From Saccharopolyspora erythraea NRRL 2338 (GTDB taxonomy: Bacteria; Actinomycetota; Actinomycetes; Mycobacteriales; Pseudonocardiaceae), in the NCBI RefSeq assembly GCF_000062885.1, contig NC_009142.1, positions 5,941,584 through 6,005,583 on the forward strand: DNA of 64,000 bases. Reading direction: 5' to 3'. Shown here piece after piece: positions 36,241 through 45,563 of this stretch. A program made the translations under genes and the position numbers. The stretch's first letter is position 1. Every line of letters begins with the position of its first letter. The notes under the pieces were generated by a model. It did not search any database. It was not told the DNA's origin and saw nothing but the letters and a program-made list of their open reading frames with translations.

Positions 36241-38067
36241 TCACGACGAGTACATCCCGTCCAGGGCGTCCTTGTTGCGCTCCTCGACGACGCGCCGCTT
36301 GACCTTCAGGCTCGGCGTCAGCTCACCGTCCTCGATGGACAGATCGCGGGTGAGGATGGTGAAGCTCTTGATCGTCTCCCACCGGTTGAGCCCGGCGTTG
36401 AGCTGGTCGACGTAGTCCTGCACGAGGTCGCGCACCTCGGCGGAGGAGACGATCTCGGCGTAGCTGCGCCCTTCCAGCCCGTTGTCGCGGGCCCACGGCA
36501 CGATCGTCTCCTCGTCCAGGGTCACCAGCGCGGTGCAGTAGTTGCGCCCCGGGCCGTGCACCAGGAACTGGCTGACGTACGGGCAGATCGCCTTGAACCG
36601 GCCCTCGATCGCCGTCGGCGCGATGTACTTGCCGCCGGAGGTCTTGAACAGGTCCTTCTTGCGGTCGGTGATGCGGATCAGCCCGTCCGGGTCCTGCTCA
36701 CCGATGTCGCCGGTGTGCAGCCAGCCGTCGGCGTCGAGCGTCTCGGCCGTCTCGGTCTCGCGGTGGTGGTAGCCCGACATCACCCCGGGACCCTTGATCA
36801 GGATCTCGCCGTCATCGGCGATGCGCATCTCGGTGCCGGGCAGCGGTTCGCCGATGGTGCCGAAGCGGTAGTTGTCCGGCCGGTTGATCGAGGTGCCCGC
36901 CGAGGTCTCGGTCAGCCCGTAGCCCTCCAGGATCAGCACGCCCGCGGCGTCGAACCACTCGGCGATCTGCGGGTCCAGCGGCGCGGATCCGGAGATGAAG
37001 AACCGGACCCGGCCGCCGAAGCGTTCGCGGATCTTGGTGAACACCAGGCGGTCGGCCACCTTGTGCGCCATCGCCAGCCGCGGGGGCACCGGCTTCTTGT
37101 CCTGCCGCAACCTGGAGACCCGGCGCCCGACGTCGAACGCCCAGTCGAAGATCTTCTTCTTCACCCCGCCCTCGCCGGCGGCCATGGTCAGGATCCGCGC
37201 GTGGGCCTTCTCGAAGATCCGCGGCGCCGCGCCCATGATGGTCGGCCGCACCACGGCCAGGTTGTCGACCAGGCGGTCGATCCGGCCGTCGATCGCGGTC
37301 GCGAACCCGACGGCGAGCTGCGCGCACATCAGGACCTTGCCGAAGGCGTGGGCCATCGGCAGCCAGAAGTACTGCAGGTCGTCAGGGGAGACGATGCCCT
37401 GCTCGGCGACCGCCCAGCCCTCGTAGGTCCACGCCGAGTGCAGCAGCCGCACACCCTTGGGCGCGCCGGTGGTGCCGGAGGTGTAGATGACGGTCGCCAG
37501 CGCGTCCGGCGCGGTGGCCTCGACCCGCTCGCGCACCACGTCCGGGCGTTCGGAGAGCAGCTGGCCGCCCAGGTCCTCCAGCTCGGCCAGCGAGATCACC
37601 CAGTCGCCGTCGGGCGTGCCGTCGAAGGTGACCACCTTGCAGACGTCGCCCAGCTCGTCGCGGTGCTCGCGCAGCTTGGCGATCTGCTCGTCGTCCTCGG
37701 CGAAGACGATGCGGCTGCCGGAGTCGGACAGGATGTAGGCGACCTCCGACGACACCGTGCTCGGGTAGACGGTGGTGGTCGCCGCGCCCGCGCACATGAT
37801 CGCCAGGTCGGCCAGCACCCACTCGTACCTGGTCCCGGAGGCGATCGCGACCCGCTCCTGCGGCCCGATGCCCAGGGTCAGCAGTCCGGCCGCGAGCTCG
37901 GCGACCCGGTCGGCGGCCTGCGCCCAGGTGACCGATTCCCAGCGGTCACCCCGCGGGAAGCGGTAGGCCTCCAGATCGGGGGTGTCGGCGACCCGGTCGA
38001 GGAACATCCGGCCGACCGAGGCCGGACGCCGTTCGACGCCGGTCGGGGTCTGCGTGCTGGCTTCCAT
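36241..38067 (-). CDS. Long-chain fatty-acid--CoA ligase (AMP-forming, FadD15-like)
   Basis: A 608-aa protein from the ATG at 38067, with GGAGGGA before it. The AMP-binding motif is YTSGTTGAPKG, the A5-type motif EGYGLTETSAG, and A8 GWLHTGDIGEQDPDGLIRITDRKKDLFKTSGGKYIAP. It activates a carboxylic acid, most likely a long-chain fatty acid, to its CoA ester through an adenylate, on the inner face of the membrane. No other fatty-acid genes are adjacent. Confidence 0.93.
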   Translation of the reverse strand: MEASTQTPTGVERRPASVGRMFLDRVADTPDLEAYRFPRGDRWESVTWAQAADRVAELAAGLLTLGIGPQERVAIASGTRYEWVLADLAIMCAGAATTTVYPSTVSSEVAYILSDSGSRIVFAEDDEQIAKLREHRDELGDVCKVVTFDGTPDGDWVISLAELEDLGGQLLSERPDVVRERVEATAPDALATVIYTSGTTGAPKGVRLLHSAWTYEGWAVAEQGIVSPDDLQYFWLPMAHAFGKVLMCAQLAVGFATAIDGRIDRLVDNLAVVRPTIMGAAPRIFEKAHARILTMAAGEGGVKKKIFDWAFDVGRRVSRLRQDKKPVPPRLAMAHKVADRLVFTKIRERFGGRVRFFISGSAPLDPQIAEWFDAAGVLILEGYGLTETSAGTSINRPDNYRFGTIGEPLPGTEMRIADDGEILIKGPGVMSGYHHRETETAETLDADGWLHTGDIGEQDPDGLIRITDRKKDLFKTSGGKYIAPTAIEGRFKAICPYVSQFLVHGPGRNYCTALVTLDEETIVPWARDNGLEGRSYAEIVSSAEVRDLVQDYVDQLNAGLNRWETIKSFTILTRDLSIEDGELTPSLKVKRRVVEERNKDALDGMYSS

Positions 38068-38216
38068 CGAATCCCTCCGGGGAGTGGACCAGACAAAACG
38101 CCCTGCGGGGGCTGCGTGTTCCAGCACACTAGAACAAAGAGCTACTTGCGGGTAGCCCGAATGTCGGCCAGTGACCCGATTGGACCGATCCGGTACCCGC
38201 TCGCTACCGGGACGTG

Positions 38217-38410
38217 TCCCCGGCAGGTGAGCCGCGGGCGGCCCGGTCTCGGGTGGCGAGCCGCAGGTGGCGGACGAGGCGGTGAGCCGCAGAGCCCGGT
38301 CTCGGGTGACTCGAGCCGCATGCGACGCCCGGACTTGGACGTTGAGCGGCGGGGCCCGGTCTCGGGCGTTGAGCCGCGGGCGGCGGACGTGAACCGCGGA
38401 ACCCGGCGGC
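38217..38410. repeat. Degenerate repeats in the gap between the acyl-CoA ligase gene and a small ORF
   Basis: GCCCGGTCTCGGG or CCCGGTCTCGGG occurs four times (near 38240, 38298, 38356), interspersed with GAGCCGC. The 367-bp gap 38068-38434 holds no supported gene; the part next to 38067 should contain the ligase promoter. Confidence 0.65.
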
Positions 38411-38434
38411 GCGGGCTCCGCGGTCGGCGCGTGC

Positions 38435-38698
38435 TCAGGCCTCGGCGAGCAGGTGGTCGACGTGGTCGGCGAAAGCCGCCAGGCCCTCCAGCAGCGCGGT
38501 GTACTCGGCTTCCCGGTGGCCGACCTCCAACCAGTGCCGGAGCATGGCGGCCTCGTGCCGCAGGCCCGTCAGGTCGTCGGCGTCGGCGGTGTCCAGCACG
38601 TCGATCCGGTATCGCAGGACGCGGGCGGACTCCAGCGCGGTCAGCACCGGCAGCAGGCCGGACTCGCCGTGGGCGCATGGCGACTGGTTCAGGATCAA
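38435..38698 (-). CDS. Small helical protein of unknown function
   Basis: An 87-aa protein. The TTG at 38698 is chosen because GAGGAGA sits 5-6 nt ahead of it; longer versions of the frame add low-quality residues. It is highly helical, e.g. LRHEAAMLRHWLEVGHREAEYTALL, with no membrane segment or known motif. It lies between the GH25 and ligase genes on the same strand. Coding is likely from the start signal and codon pattern, but no family is recognised. Confidence 0.55.
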   Translation of the reverse strand: MILNQSPCAHGESGLLPVLTALESARVLRYRIDVLDTADADDLTGLRHEAAMLRHWLEVGHREAEYTALLEGLAAFADHVDHLLAEA

Positions 38699-38815
38699 AG
38701 CTTCTCCTCGCGGGTCTGGACCGGAAAAGACCCCTGCCCTCCCGGTGGCCGCCAGCATGCACGTTCGAACCGCACGCCGTCCCGGGCCCTTGGTCCCGAC
38801 CTGCGCTGACGCGCG

Positions 38816-38852
38816 AGAACGGGCCGCCCGCTCGGCGCGGACGGCCCGTTCT
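38816..38852 (-). terminator. Hairpin terminator of the GH25 muramidase gene
   Basis: AGAACGGGCCG (38816-38826) pairs perfectly with CGGCCCGTTCT (38842-38852), 11-47 bp past the stop codon of the minus-strand muramidase gene. Confidence 0.75.
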
Positions 38853-38862
38853 GCTGCCCGGG

Positions 38863-40107
38863 TCAGTTCGAGGCGAGCTGCTTGAGCCGCTCGATACCGC
38901 CCTGGAACTGGTTCAGGTCGGTCGGCTTGCTGATGCCTGCCACCTTGCCGCTGTCGGTGTACTGCCAGAAGTCCCAGTTGTCGAAGCCCGCGGGGACCTT
39001 CGGGTTGCTCACACCGTAGGAGGCCAGCCACAGCGGGTGGTCACCGTAGTCGGCGGTGCCGCCCATGCACTGGTTCCAGAAGGACGGGTTGGCGTAGATG
39101 ATCGGGTCCTTGCCGGTCGCGTCCTTGATCTTGCGGTTGAAGGTGTCGGTCCACTGGTGCATCTCCTGCACCGACAGCCCGTAGCAGCCGCCGCCCTTCG
39201 GGTCGACCTCCAGGTCGAGCACCGGGGGCAGGGAACGGCCGTCGGGCTGGTAGTCGGCGGTGGCCAGCAGCCGGTCGGCCTGCGCCTCGGCGGACTTGTC
39301 GGGCCGCGCGAAGTGGTAGGCACCCGCGATCAGCCCGGCCTCCTTGGCGCCGTGGTACTGCTCGCTGTAGCGGGGGTTGGTGAAGCTGGTGCCGTCGGTG
39401 GCCAGCACGAAGGTGAACTGCTTGCCGTCGGCGGCGACCTTGCGCCAGTCGATGGAGCCGTTGTGGTTGGAGACGTCGATGCCCTCGGCGGGCGGACCCC
39501 ACGGAGCCTCCGGCTCGGGGGCCGGCGGCGCCTCCGGCGGCACGTCCCCGTCCCCGCCGTGCGGGTCGGCGGGAACCGGAGCCTGGCCCGGGTTCTGCGG
39601 GGCGCCGGCGGGCAGCGCGGCCGTCTGCGCGGCCTCCTCCACGTCCTGGCCGCCGGAGACGCCGCCGGCGCTGCCGACCACGACGGCGACGATGCCGAGC
39701 GCGGCCGCCGCCGCGCCCAGCTGCATCGAGCGCACCCGGGCGGGCACCGGGGACTGCTTGCCCGCGGTCAGGTCGTTGCCGAAGGCCGAGTTCAGCCTGC
39801 CCTGGACCTTGTCCTGGGCCGCTTCCACCTGCGGCGCCACCCTCTCCCAGAGGCGCCGCGCGAGCGGAGCGATCCACTGCTGGATGCGCAGCAGCAGCGG
39901 CGCGAGCCACTGCCGCACGCGCTGCGCGGCGGGCGACTCACCGATCCGGTGAACCACCGGCCGAACCTGGTCCACGGCGGAACGCACCGCGTGGTCGGCC
40001 TTGAGGGCCGTGGAACGCAGACCGCGGTCCTGCGTCTCGTTCGAGGTGTCGGGGGTTTCGGGGTTTCGGGATTGGTCGGGGGATTCGGGTCTCACGTGTC
40101 CCCACAC
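38863..40107 (-). CDS. GH25 family muramidase (lysozyme), membrane-anchored
   Basis: A 414-aa protein; the GTG at 40095 is an alternative start 4 residues later. A polar, helical N-terminal ~125 residues precede one membrane segment (about 127-150, SMQLGAAAAALGIVAVVVGSAGG), then a Pro/Glu linker, then a GH25 domain from about 205 (GIDVSNHNGSIDW, VLDLEVDPKGG with the catalytic acid pair, and the C-terminal WDFWQYTDSG). It would cut peptidoglycan glycan strands outside the membrane. The long cytoplasmic N-terminus is unusual for GH25 enzymes. A direct-repeat site lies about 130 bp upstream. Confidence 0.9.
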   Translation of the reverse strand: MWGHVRPESPDQSRNPETPDTSNETQDRGLRSTALKADHAVRSAVDQVRPVVHRIGESPAAQRVRQWLAPLLLRIQQWIAPLARRLWERVAPQVEAAQDKVQGRLNSAFGNDLTAGKQSPVPARVRSMQLGAAAAALGIVAVVVGSAGGVSGGQDVEEAAQTAALPAGAPQNPGQAPVPADPHGGDGDVPPEAPPAPEPEAPWGPPAEGIDVSNHNGSIDWRKVAADGKQFTFVLATDGTSFTNPRYSEQYHGAKEAGLIAGAYHFARPDKSAEAQADRLLATADYQPDGRSLPPVLDLEVDPKGGGCYGLSVQEMHQWTDTFNRKIKDATGKDPIIYANPSFWNQCMGGTADYGDHPLWLASYGVSNPKVPAGFDNWDFWQYTDSGKVAGISKPTDLNQFQGGIERLKQLASN

Positions 40108-40234
40108 TCCAGCACGGAGAGTGCACGAGCATCGCGGTTTGTACGTACGCGACTACCTAGATTGACCCGATAGGGGTAACCATGGACCTCTATGCTGACT
40201 ACAACCTGTGAGAAACGAGCTGTTTTTTGGCTTG

Positions 40235-40254
40235 GGTCACAGACCTCGGTCACA
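40235..40254. promoter_or_regulatory. GGTCACA direct repeat between the muramidase gene and tex
   Basis: GGTCACA occurs at 40235-40241 and 40248-40254, a 13-bp period. The form GTCAC-N8-GTCAC resembles direct-repeat sites of MtrA-type response regulators, which control cell-wall hydrolases in actinobacteria; this match is loose. The gap 40108-40611 is AT-richer near 40140-40260 and holds no supported gene. Confidence 0.35.
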
Positions 40255-40611
40255 ACGAGCGACGATGAGACCCCGGACACAGCGGGTGACCGGCGATCTT
40301 GTTCAGGGCCTTGTCCGGGGGCAGTCCGCCCCTGGCCGGGGACTCCTGGTCGCGGCCTGGGCACCGCTCGTTCAAGCCGCGGTCGTGCTCCCGCCGATCT
40401 ACCGGCTCGACCCGGCGGCGCAGTCTGCCACAGCGGCACGGGGCTGCCGGGAGCACCTCCGGCGCTCGGTGACCTCCCCCTCCCCGCGGGCGAAAGTGCT
40501 GGGCAAGCGGCTCCCGACACGCCGACGCGAGTGCCGGGCGGGGCCGCCCGCGGCTTCCGGCAGAATGCACGGCGGATCTTCGGCGTAGCTCGGATAAGGC
40601 GGATCAGGATC

Positions 40612-43002
40612 GTGACGACATCTGTTCACAACAAGATCGCCGAGGAGCTCGGCGTCCGCGAGCGGCAGGTGCAGGCGGCAGTCGACCTCCTCGACGGCGG
40701 GGCGACCGTGCCGTTCATCGCCCGCTACCGCAAGGAGGCGACCGGCGCCCTCGACGACGCCCAGCTGCGCACCCTGGAAGACCGGCTGCGCTACCTGCGG
40801 GAGCTGGAGGAGCGGCGCGCCACGGTGCTGGAGTCGATCCGCTCCCAGGACAAGCTCGACGACGCGCTGGAAGCCAGCATCATGGCCGCCGACTCCAAGG
40901 CCCGGCTCGAGGACATCTACCTGCCCTTCAAGCCCAAGCGCCGGACCAAGGCCCAGATCGCGATCGAGGCCGGGCTGCAGCCGCTGGCCGACCTGCTGCT
41001 CTCGGACCCCTCGCACGACCCGCGCGAGACCGCGGCGGGCTACGTCGACGCCGACAAGGGCGTGGCCGACGCGCAGGCCGCGCTCGACGGCGCGCGGGCG
41101 ATCCTGGTCGAGCGCTTCTCCGAGGACGCCGACCTGATCGGCGACCTGCGCGAGCGCATGTGGACGCGCGGCAGGCTCGTCTCCCGCGTCCGCGACGGCA
41201 AGGACGAGGAGGGCGCGAAGTTCTCCGACTACTTCGAGTTCTCCGAGGCCTTCACCGACCTGCCCTCGCACCGCATCCTCGCGATGTTCCGGGGGGAGAA
41301 GGAGGAGTTCCTCGACATCGCGCTCGAACCCGACGACGGCACCGAGCAGCCCGAAGGGCCCACCGAGTACGAGCGGCGCATCGCCCAGCGGTTCGACATC
41401 GCCGACCAGGGCAGGCCGGCCGACCGCTGGCTGTCCGACGTGGTGCGCTGGGCCTGGCGCACCCGCATCCTGACCCACCTCGGCATCGACCTGCGGCTGC
41501 GGCTGCGCCAGTCGGCCGAGGACGAGGCCGTGCGGATCTTCGCGGCCAACCTGCGCGACCTGCTGCTGGCCGCCCCGGCGGGGACCCGCGCGACCATGGG
41601 CCTGGACCCGGGATACCGCACCGGCGTGAAGGTCGCCGTCGTCGACGGCACCGGCAAGGTGGTGGCCACCGACACCATCTACCCGCACCAGCCGCAGCAG
41701 CGCTGGGACGAGGCGATCGCCAAGCTCGAGAAGCTGGCCCGCGCGCACGGCGTCCAGCTCGTCGCCATCGGCAACGGCACGGCCTCGCGCGAGACCGACA
41801 AGCTGGCGGGCGAGCTGATCAAGAAGCACGCCGACCTCAAGCTCACCAAGATCTCGGTCTCGGAGGCGGGCGCGTCGGTGTACTCCGCGTCGCCCTACGC
41901 CTCGCGCGAGCTGCCCGACCTGGACGTGTCGCTGCGCGGCGCGGTGTCGATCGCGCGAAGGTTGCAGGACCCGCTGGCCGAGCTGGTCAAGATCGACCCG
42001 AAGTCGATCGGCGTCGGCCAGTACCAGCACGACGTGTCCGAGACCAAGCTGTCGCGCTCGCTGGACGCGGTGGTCGAGGACTGCGTGAACGCCGTGGGCG
42101 TCGATGTCAACACGGCCTCCGCGCCGCTGCTGACCCGGGTCTCGGGCATCGGCGAGGGGCTGGCCGACAACATCGTCCTGCACCGCGACTCCAACGGCCC
42201 GTTCCGCTCGCGCAAGGCCCTCAAGGACGTCGCGCGGCTCGGCCCCAAGGCGTTCGAGCAGTGCGCGGGCTTCCTGCGGATCCCGGACGGCGACGACCCG
42301 CTGGACTCCTCCGCCGTGCACCCCGAGGCCTACCCCGTCGTGCGCCGCATCCTGGAGCGCACCGACAACGGGATCTCCGGGCTCATCGGCAACACCCGGG
42401 TGCTGCGCGGCCTCAAGCCGGAGAGCTTCGTCGATGACAAGTTCGGCCTGCCTACGGTTACCGACATCCTGGCCGAGCTCGAGAAGCCCGGACGCGACCC
42501 GCGCCCGACGTTCAAGACGGCGACCTTCGCCGACGGCGTGGAGAAGATCGGCGACCTCAAGCCCGGCATGCGCCTGGAGGGCGTGGTCACCAACGTCGCC
42601 GCCTTCGGCGCGTTCGTCGACGTCGGCGTCCACCAGGACGGCCTGGTGCACGTCTCGGCCATGTCGAAGAACTTCGTCAGCGACCCCCACGACGTCGTCA
42701 AGTCCGGCGACGTGGTCCGCGTCAAGGTCCTCGACGTCGACATCCCGCGCAAGCGGATCTCCCTGACCCTCCGGCTCGACGACGAAGCCGGCGGCTCCGG
42801 CGGCCGCGCGGAGCGCGGCCAGTCCGCCGGAGGCAGCGGCGCCGGCGGCGCTGCTGGCCGCCGCAACGGCGGCGGCAACGGCGGCGGCAAGCGCCCGCAG
42901 CGCGGCGGCCAGCAGCGCCGCGAGGCGCCGCAAGGCGCCCTCGCCGACGCGCTGCGCCGCGCGGGCTTCGACAACGGCGGCGGCCAGCGCAGCGGCCGGT
43001 AG
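40612..43002 (+). CDS. tex: Tex-type S1 RNA-binding protein
   Basis: A 796-aa protein from the GTG at 40612. The Tex order is visible: an N-terminal helical domain ([37 protein letters not shown]), the YqgF-like RNase H fold ([20 protein letters not shown]), a helix-hairpin-helix region ([17 protein letters not shown]) and an S1 domain ([34 protein letters not shown]). The extra C-terminal ~70 residues are Gly/Arg-rich, as in many actinobacterial copies, and may add RNA binding. Tex associates with transcription/RNA; its precise task is unsettled. Confidence 0.96.
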   Translation: MTTSVHNKIAEELGVRERQVQAAVDLLDGGATVPFIARYRKEATGALDDAQLRTLEDRLRYLRELEERRATVLESIRSQDKLDDALEASIMAADSKARLEDIYLPFKPKRRTKAQIAIEAGLQPLADLLLSDPSHDPRETAAGYVDADKGVADAQAALDGARAILVERFSEDADLIGDLRERMWTRGRLVSRVRDGKDEEGAKFSDYFEFSEAFTDLPSHRILAMFRGEKEEFLDIALEPDDGTEQPEGPTEYERRIAQRFDIADQGRPADRWLSDVVRWAWRTRILTHLGIDLRLRLRQSAEDEAVRIFAANLRDLLLAAPAGTRATMGLDPGYRTGVKVAVVDGTGKVVATDTIYPHQPQQRWDEAIAKLEKLARAHGVQLVAIGNGTASRETDKLAGELIKKHADLKLTKISVSEAGASVYSASPYASRELPDLDVSLRGAVSIARRLQDPLAELVKIDPKSIGVGQYQHDVSETKLSRSLDAVVEDCVNAVGVDVNTASAPLLTRVSGIGEGLADNIVLHRDSNGPFRSRKALKDVARLGPKAFEQCAGFLRIPDGDDPLDSSAVHPEAYPVVRRILERTDNGISGLIGNTRVLRGLKPESFVDDKFGLPTVTDILAELEKPGRDPRPTFKTATFADGVEKIGDLKPGMRLEGVVTNVAAFGAFVDVGVHQDGLVHVSAMSKNFVSDPHDVVKSGDVVRVKVLDVDIPRKRISLTLRLDDEAGGSGGRAERGQSAGGSGAGGAAGRRNGGGNGGGKRPQRGGQQRREAPQGALADALRRAGFDNGGGQRSGR

Positions 43003-43020
43003 GCCGCGGCTGGCCGTCCG

Positions 43021-44010
43021 GCCGCCGGAGGCGGACGGCGGCCGCCGGAGGCGGACGGCGGCCGCCGGAGGCGGACGGCGGCCGCCGAAGCGGAGCGGCG
43101 GCCGCCGAAGCGGAGCGGCGGCCGGGACGGCCGCGGCCGGGAGGGCGGAGGCCGGAGCGGCGGAGGCCGGAGGCCGGGAGCGGTGACCCGGGCAGCAGGG
43201 CGGAGCGGTCGCCGGACGTCGGACGGCGGCGGAGCGGCGGCGACCGGAGCGGAGCGGCGGCCGGGACGGCGGAGGCCGGAGGCGGGGCGCCAGCGGCGGG
43301 CCGCGGGAAGGCCGGGGCGGCAGCGCAGCGCGGGAGCAGCACGAGCCGCGGAGCGGCGACCCGGACGGCCGGGGCGGAGCGGCCCGCCGGACGCCGGACG
43401 GCGGCGGAGCGGCGGCGACCGGAGGCGACCGGAGCGGTAGCGGAGGCCGGGAACGGCGCCCGGGAGCGGAGCGGATGCGCGGCGGCAGCGGAGCGACCGG
43501 AGCAGCGGCGGCGCGGCTGCGGTTGACCAGCCTGACGGGGACGGGATGATGGCGCGGCGGCGGACTCGCAGCGTCACGGCCGGAGCGGTAGTGGGCGGAG
43601 CCAAGCCGCGCCGGCCCTCGGCCGCGGTGGCGCACACGGGCGCGCAGTGGCATCGGGGCGGAGCAGCGGATCGGCGGCGGTCGAAGCGCTGCCGTGGCCC
43701 GCGCGCTATGACAGCGGTGGCCCCGGCGGCAGCGGCGGTGGTCCTGGCGGCAGCGGCGGTGGCCCCGGCAGCAGCGGCGGTGGTCCTGGCGGCGGCGGTG
43801 GTCCTGGTGGCAGCGGCGAAGATCCGGGCGGCAGCGGGTGGATGGAACGCCGCGGGCGGCGGAAGCCTGGCTCGGCTCGGTGGCTCGCGATGGCTGGCGG
43901 TGGCGCGCGTGTCCGGGGCCCCGGCCTGCCGCCAGACGATCTTGCCCAGCATGCGCCCAAGCTCCCGGCGGGCGCGGATAGTGTGCTGAGCGAGCGCAGA
44001 GCACTTCGAG
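43021..44010. repeat. Kilobase repeat-rich region downstream of tex
   Basis: Five 20-bp units starting GCCGCCGGAG or GCCGCCGAAG fill 43021-43120. More degenerate GGCGGC/GGAGCGG units continue to about 43500, and GGCAGCGGCGGTGG-type units fill 43720-43820. The 20-bp unit resembles sequence around the tex stop codon. Frames here give only low-complexity Gly/Arg or Pro runs, and none has a convincing start. Confidence 0.75.
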
Positions 44011-44025
44011 CGAGAGGTGGGCCCG

Positions 44026-44634
44026 GTGGCCGCGACCGAGGAAGGCCCGCAGGCCGCGGGAATCCGGCTGGCCCGGATCGTTGCCGAGGTCTTCGCGCCC
44101 GCCGTGCTGGTCTGCGCGGTCACCGTCGCGATCGCGCTCGCCAGCAGCCCTGACCTGCCCGCCGGGCTGCTGTGGGCGCTGGTGTCGGCGGGTTTCTGCT
44201 CGGGCATCCCGATCTGGTTCCTCGCGCGCGGCGCTCGGGCGGGCCGGTGGGACACCCACCACGTCCGCGACCGGGAGGACCGCATCCTGCCGCTCACGGT
44301 CGCCGTCGGTTCGGTGCTGCTCGGTCTGGTCATACTCGTCTTCGGCGGTGCGCCCGGCGCGCTGGTGTCACTGGTGACGACGATGCTGGTCTGCCTCACC
44401 GCCGCGACGGTCGTCACGAAGTGGTGGAAGATCTCCATGCACGCCGCCATCGCGGCGGGCACGGTCGCGATCACCGCGCTGACGTTCGGGCTGTGGTGGT
44501 GGCTCGCCACTTCCGTGGTGACGCTGGTCGGCTGGTCGCGCGTCGTGACCGGCGACCACACCCCTGCCCAGGCGATCGGAGGTGCCGTGCTCGGCACGGC
44601 TCTCGGCGGCGGCCTGTACGCCGTGCTGCTGTGA
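44026..44634 (+). CDS. PAP2-superfamily membrane phosphatase-like protein
   Basis: A 202-aa protein; the GTG at 44026 follows GAGAGG, and a GTG at 44017 is possible. It has five to six membrane helices. PAP2 features are the KISMHAAIAAG segment and SRVVTGDHTPAQAIGG, where the His and Arg would form the phosphatase site. The first conserved lysine-arginine motif is weak. Likely substrates are lipid phosphates such as undecaprenyl or phosphatidyl compounds. Confidence 0.75.
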   Translation: MAATEEGPQAAGIRLARIVAEVFAPAVLVCAVTVAIALASSPDLPAGLLWALVSAGFCSGIPIWFLARGARAGRWDTHHVRDREDRILPLTVAVGSVLLGLVILVFGGAPGALVSLVTTMLVCLTAATVVTKWWKISMHAAIAAGTVAITALTFGLWWWLATSVVTLVGWSRVVTGDHTPAQAIGGAVLGTALGGGLYAVLL

Positions 44635-44692
44635 GCGGCCGGCCCCCGGACCGGGCCCGCCGAACCTAATGCGAGACGCCTGCGTTCCGCGC

Positions 44693-44698
44693 TAGGTT
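44693..44698 (+). promoter_or_regulatory. -10 element of a probable leaderless promoter (dienelactone hydrolase)
   Basis: TAGGTT ends 7 nt before the ATG at 44706. It also forms the right arm of an inverted repeat with AACCTA at 44663-44668. Confidence 0.55.
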
Positions 44699-44705
44699 CG
44701 CACGC

Positions 44706-45416
44706 ATGGCCACCGCACAGATCAGCACCCCCAACGGCATGATCCCCGCCTACGTCGCGACCCCGCTCCCCGCGGTGTCCGGCCCCGGGCCGTGGCCCGG
44801 CGTCGTGGTCGTGCACGACGCCGCCGGCCTCAGCGACGACATCCGCGCGATCGCCGAGCGCTTCGCCACCGCCGGCTACCTCGCCGTCGCTCCCGACCTC
44901 TACGCGCGCGGCGGTTTCGCGCGGTGCGTGCGCTCGGTGATGCGCGACCTCCAGCAGGCGCGGGGCCAGGCGTTCGACGACGTCGACGCGGCGCGGAGCC
45001 ACCTGACCGGTCGCGACGACTGCACCGGCAAGGTCGGCGTCGCCGGGTTCTGCATGGGCGGCGGTTTCGCCATCATCGGCGCCTCACGCGGATTCGACGC
45101 GTCGGCTCCCTACTACGGCCAACTCCCCAGCGACCCGTCCGTCCTGGACGGTGCCTGCCCGATCGTCGCGTCCTTCGGCGCGAAGGACCCGATGTTGCGG
45201 GGCGCGGCGGCCAAGCTGGAGTCCGAACTCTCCGCGCGAGGCATCACCCACGACGTCAAGGAGTACCCGGACGCCGGGCACAGCTTCGCCAACCGCCTGC
45301 CCCTGGGCCCGTTCAACGTCCTGGCCAGGGTGGCCGGCTTCGGCTACCACCACGAGACGTCGGAAGACGCGTGGCGGCGGGTCCAGAACTTCTTCGCGGA
45401 GCACCTGACAGCCTGA
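44706..45416 (+). CDS. Dienelactone hydrolase family protein
   Basis: A 236-aa alpha/beta hydrolase. The nucleophile is Cys in GFCMGGGFA, the family's hallmark in place of Ser; the acid lies in FGAKDPM and the His in PDAGHSFANR. The family opens lactones such as dienelactone in aromatic catabolism or acts on other esters. No ring-cleavage genes are near. Its end is copied several times downstream. Confidence 0.92.
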   Translation: MATAQISTPNGMIPAYVATPLPAVSGPGPWPGVVVVHDAAGLSDDIRAIAERFATAGYLAVAPDLYARGGFARCVRSVMRDLQQARGQAFDDVDAARSHLTGRDDCTGKVGVAGFCMGGGFAIIGASRGFDASAPYYGQLPSDPSVLDGACPIVASFGAKDPMLRGAAAKLESELSARGITHDVKEYPDAGHSFANRLPLGPFNVLARVAGFGYHHETSEDAWRRVQNFFAEHLTA

Positions 45417-45524
45417 GCGGAGCACCTGACAGCCTGAGCCGAACACCCTCGCCGCCTGAGCGGAACACCCTGGCCGCCTGAGCGGAACACCTGACAGCCT
45501 GAGCGGAACACCCGGGGCGCCTGA
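45396..45524 (+). repeat. Six tandem units, each ending in the stop codon TGA
   Basis: The last 21 bases of the dienelactone hydrolase gene, beginning GCGGAGCACCTGACA and ending GCCTGA, form unit 1 (45396-45416). Unit 2 is identical (45417-45437), and units 3-6 (45438-45459, 45460-45481, 45482-45502, 45503-45524) are 21-22 bp variants. All six end CCTGA. Confidence 0.9.
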
Positions 45525-45563
45525 ACGCCCGAAGGTGGATGGCGGCGGCCGCGGCCGTCGCGG

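Noticed and set aside
40108-40250. A c-di-AMP (ydaO) riboswitch upstream of the GH25 gene, as found before some actinobacterial wall hydrolases
   Set aside because: The conserved core segments of that riboswitch could not be found on either strand.
40208-40588. A 126-residue frame upstream of tex
   Set aside because: Composition and codon pattern are unlike neighbouring genes, and it lies over the likely tex promoter.
43647-44153. A Gly/Ser/Pro repeat protein encoded in the region after tex
   Set aside because: It arises from simple GGCAGCGGCGG repeats, has no ribosome site, and runs through the start of the PAP2 gene in another frame.
40399-44262. A 1287-residue open frame on the minus strand
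   Set aside because: It is antisense to tex and the repeat region; its residues are compositionally odd and match no family, while tex is unmistakable.
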